Origin: an uncultured Methylococcaceae bacterium
Lineage (GTDB): Bacteria > Pseudomonadota > Gammaproteobacteria > Methylococcales > Methylomonadaceae
Reading direction: 5' to 3'
DNA length: 64,000 nt
Assembly: GCA_903908165.1 (NCBI GenBank)
Contig: CAIVQX010000009.1
Location: 24,826-88,825, forward strand
Part shown: one piece after another, positions 61,594 through 64,000 of the stretch
Layout of the letters: each line of letters begins with the position of its first letter
Numbering within the stretch: position 1 is the first letter of the stretch
The notes under the pieces: model-generated
Database searches by the model: none
What the model was told of the DNA's origin: nothing
The model's input: only the letters and a program-made list of their open reading frames with translations
Program-made: the position numbers and the translations under genes

Positions 61594-62937
61594 TTAATGA
61601 ATGCCAAGTTTCTTTTCCAGATAATGGATGTTTTGTTGGCCTAGTGCGAAAGCACTGTCATTCATAATATCTTGTTGGAGTGGAATATTGGTTTTGATAC
61701 CATCAATTATAATTTCGCTGAGAGCAGTATTCATGCGAGCAATAGCACTATTTCGATCTTCACCATGAGCAATCAGTTTACCTATCATGGAGTCGTAATA
61801 GGGTGGTACTTTATAACCATTGTAAATATGCGTTTCGCAACGGATACCTGGACCACCTGGCATATGGAATTGATCAATCTTGCCGGGACAAGGCATAAAT
61901 GTCTTAGGATCCTCGGCATTTAAGCGACATTCGATGGCATGGCCAGTAATTTTGACTTGATCTTGAGTGATGGAGAGTGGCTCGCCAGCTGCGATGCGGA
62001 GTTGTTCCTTAACAATATCAAAGCCTGTTACCATCTCTGTAACGGGGTGTTCAACCTGAACTCGAGTGTTCATTTCAATAAAATAAAACTGACCTTTTTC
62101 ATATAAGAATTCAAAAGTACCCGCACCTAGATAACCAATATCAATACAAGCTTTTGCACAGCGCTCACCAATGGTTTTACGTTGTAATTCGGTGATGCCA
62201 GGTGCTGGTGCTTCTTCTACTACTTTTTGGTGGCGACGTTGCATAGAGCAGTCACGTTCACCTAAGTGAATAGCGTTTCCATGTGAATCAGCCATGACTT
62301 GAAATTCGATATGTCTAGGATCTTCAAGAAATTTTTCCATGTACACAGTCGGATTTCCGAATGCAGCTCCAGCTTCAGCTTTGGTCATAATAATTGAATT
62401 GATGAGGGCTGATTCTGTATGGACAGTGCGCATGCCTCTACCGCCACCGCCACCAGCTGCCTTGATAATGACGGGGTAACCAATTTCTCGAGCCATTCTC
62501 AGATTAGTCTCATCATCATCTGGTAGTGGATCATTATTGCCAGGTACGCAGGGTATTCCAGCTGCAAGCATTGCATTTTTAGCTGAGATTTTATCTCCCA
62601 TCATGCGAATGGTATCTGCATTTGGACCAATAAAAACAAAGCCACTTTGTTTTACTTTTTCAGAAAAATCAGCATTTTCCGATAGAAAGCCGTAACCTGG
62701 ATGGATAGCTTCTGCATCAGTTACTTCAGCTGCACTAATTATTGCTGGAATGTTGAGATAGCTATCTGCAGAAGCTGCCGGGCCGATACATACCGATTCG
62801 TCAGCAAGTCGTACATGTTTTAGATCTCTATCTGCTTCAGAATGGACAGCAACAACTTTAACACCTAATTCTCTGCATGCGCGTAAAATGCGCAATGCGA
62901 TTTCGCCACGATTGGCGATGACTATTTTAGCAAACAT
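61594..62937 (-). CDS. accC: Acetyl-CoA carboxylase biotin carboxylase subunit
   Basis: [46 protein letters not shown]. Confidence 0.98.
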   Translation of the reverse strand: MFAKIVIANRGEIALRILRACRELGVKVVAVHSEADRDLKHVRLADESVCIGPAASADSYLNIPAIISAAEVTDAEAIHPGYGFLSENADFSEKVKQSGFVFIGPNADTIRMMGDKISAKNAMLAAGIPCVPGNNDPLPDDDETNLRMAREIGYPVIIKAAGGGGGRGMRTVHTESALINSIIMTKAEAGAAFGNPTVYMEKFLEDPRHIEFQVMADSHGNAIHLGERDCSMQRRHQKVVEEAPAPGITELQRKTIGERCAKACIDIGYLGAGTFEFLYEKGQFYFIEMNTRVQVEHPVTEMVTGFDIVKEQLRIAAGEPLSITQDQVKITGHAIECRLNAEDPKTFMPCPGKIDQFHMPGGPGIRCETHIYNGYKVPPYYDSMIGKLIAHGEDRNSAIARMNTALSEIIIDGIKTNIPLQQDIMNDSAFALGQQNIHYLEKKLGIH

Positions 62938-62951
62938 AAATTTTCCGCTGA

Positions 62952-63386
62952 TTATTCAATGATGAATAAGGGTTGGCCATATTCGACAGGTTCAGCATTT
63001 TCAACCAGAATCTTAGTGATAGTACCGCTTTTATCAGCTTCAATTTGATTGAGAATTTTCATCGCTTCGATGATACATAGCGTATCGCCCACTAAAACTG
63101 ATTGCCCAACTTCTACAAATACTTTTGTACCAGGTGATGCTGATCGATAAAAAGTGCCTACCATTGGTGATTTAACGATATGCCCAGATATTTTTTCTTC
63201 CGCTAAAGGAGTCGCTATATGAGCGGTTGCAGCTACAGCAGCCATAGCAGGTGCATGAATGATCGGAGCAGGAGTAGCTGAATAACGACTAATGCGGATA
63301 GCTTCTTCTCCTTCTTTAATTTCTATTTCTGCAATGTCAGATTCTTCGATAATTTCGATGAGTTTTTTTATTTTTCTAATATCCAT
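62952..63386 (-). CDS. accB: Acetyl-CoA carboxylase biotin carboxyl carrier protein
   Basis: [16 protein letters not shown] biotinylation motif (AMK); adjacent to accC. Confidence 0.97.
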   Translation of the reverse strand: MDIRKIKKLIEIIEESDIAEIEIKEGEEAIRISRYSATPAPIIHAPAMAAVAATAHIATPLAEEKISGHIVKSPMVGTFYRSASPGTKVFVEVGQSVLVGDTLCIIEAMKILNQIEADKSGTITKILVENAEPVEYGQPLFIIE

Positions 63387-63835
63387 TATTTGGGTCTCTC
63401 GGTTAATATCTGGTGAGCGGCTTGGATGGCCAATTCGTATCCTGACGCACCTAATCCACAGATAACGCCAATTGCTATATCTGAAAAGTAGGAATGCTTT
63501 CTAAAAGCTTCACGTGCGTGGATGTTTGATAAGTGAACTTCTATAAAAGGGATTTTGGTTGCCAGCAAAGCATCACGAATAGCCACACTGGTATGGGTAA
63601 ATGCAGCTGGATTGATAATTATAAAATCAACTTTATTTTCGTAAGCAGAATGAATTAACTCAACAATTTGATGTTCTGCATTGTTTTGATGGAAATCGAT
63701 TTTGTGATTGAGTTCAATTGCTTTTTCTTCGACTAATTCACGAATATTGGCGAGCGTCTTGTTACCATAAAGACCAGGCTCACGTATGCCTAGTAAATTT
63801 AAATTTGGGCCATTTAAGACGGTAATAGTCGCCAT
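63386..63835 (-). CDS. aroQ: Type II 3-dehydroquinate dehydratase
   Basis: [52 protein letters not shown]. Confidence 0.97.
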   Translation of the reverse strand: MATITVLNGPNLNLLGIREPGLYGNKTLANIRELVEEKAIELNHKIDFHQNNAEHQIVELIHSAYENKVDFIIINPAAFTHTSVAIRDALLATKIPFIEVHLSNIHAREAFRKHSYFSDIAIGVICGLGASGYELAIQAAHQILTERPK

Positions 63836-64000
63836 TTATATTTAATTTAGTAACAATTTAAGTTAAGACTTATAAGAGGAGATAATTTTACCGTGTTTAG
63901 ATATTTTGTCCACATATTATCTTTTTAGTAAAAGATAGCGACATAATGTACTGTATTTAGAGTATGAATAATAACTTATGGATTACATTATTATTTTATA

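Overview
AT-rich bacterial chromosome segment, gammaproteobacterial in gene content and order; a methylotroph/methanotroph such as Methylococcales is my inference from gnd-zwf-pgl and sorAB, not proven by the sequence. No rRNA, IS/prophage or CRISPR was seen. Most of the window is housekeeping: folP end, gnd-zwf-pgl, nadE, fbp, folM-like/folK/folB, plsY, tsaD, rpsU-yqeY-dnaG-rpoD-tRNA-Ile2, metK-ahcY-metF, bioA, rsmE, yajQ, cca, sorAB, pit, msrB, purD-purH-fis-dusB, rlmI, prmA, accC-accB-aroQ, and two tandem tRNA-Phe genes. The most unusual region is about 36.0-48.9 kb. It is a CheA/CheY-less chemosensory cluster: CheR, CheB with a degenerate receiver, a multi-CheW-like protein with an internal repeat, and two tandem giant MCPs, each with three consecutive TM-4HB-TM sensor modules. 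It is flanked by a divergently transcribed pentameric ligand-gated ion channel-like protein and a co-directional MscS-type channel with a C-terminal cyclic-nucleotide-binding-like domain. The two MCP paralogs differ by matching 11-residue indels on both arms of the signalling hairpin. Other points of interest: a MerR-B12 regulator with the CarH-like Wx9EH motif, a (TAAG)8.5 tract between the rpoD stop and tRNA-Ile2, a Cax-like exchanger with altered catalytic motifs, and a 53-aa Cys-rich ORF missing from the ORF track.
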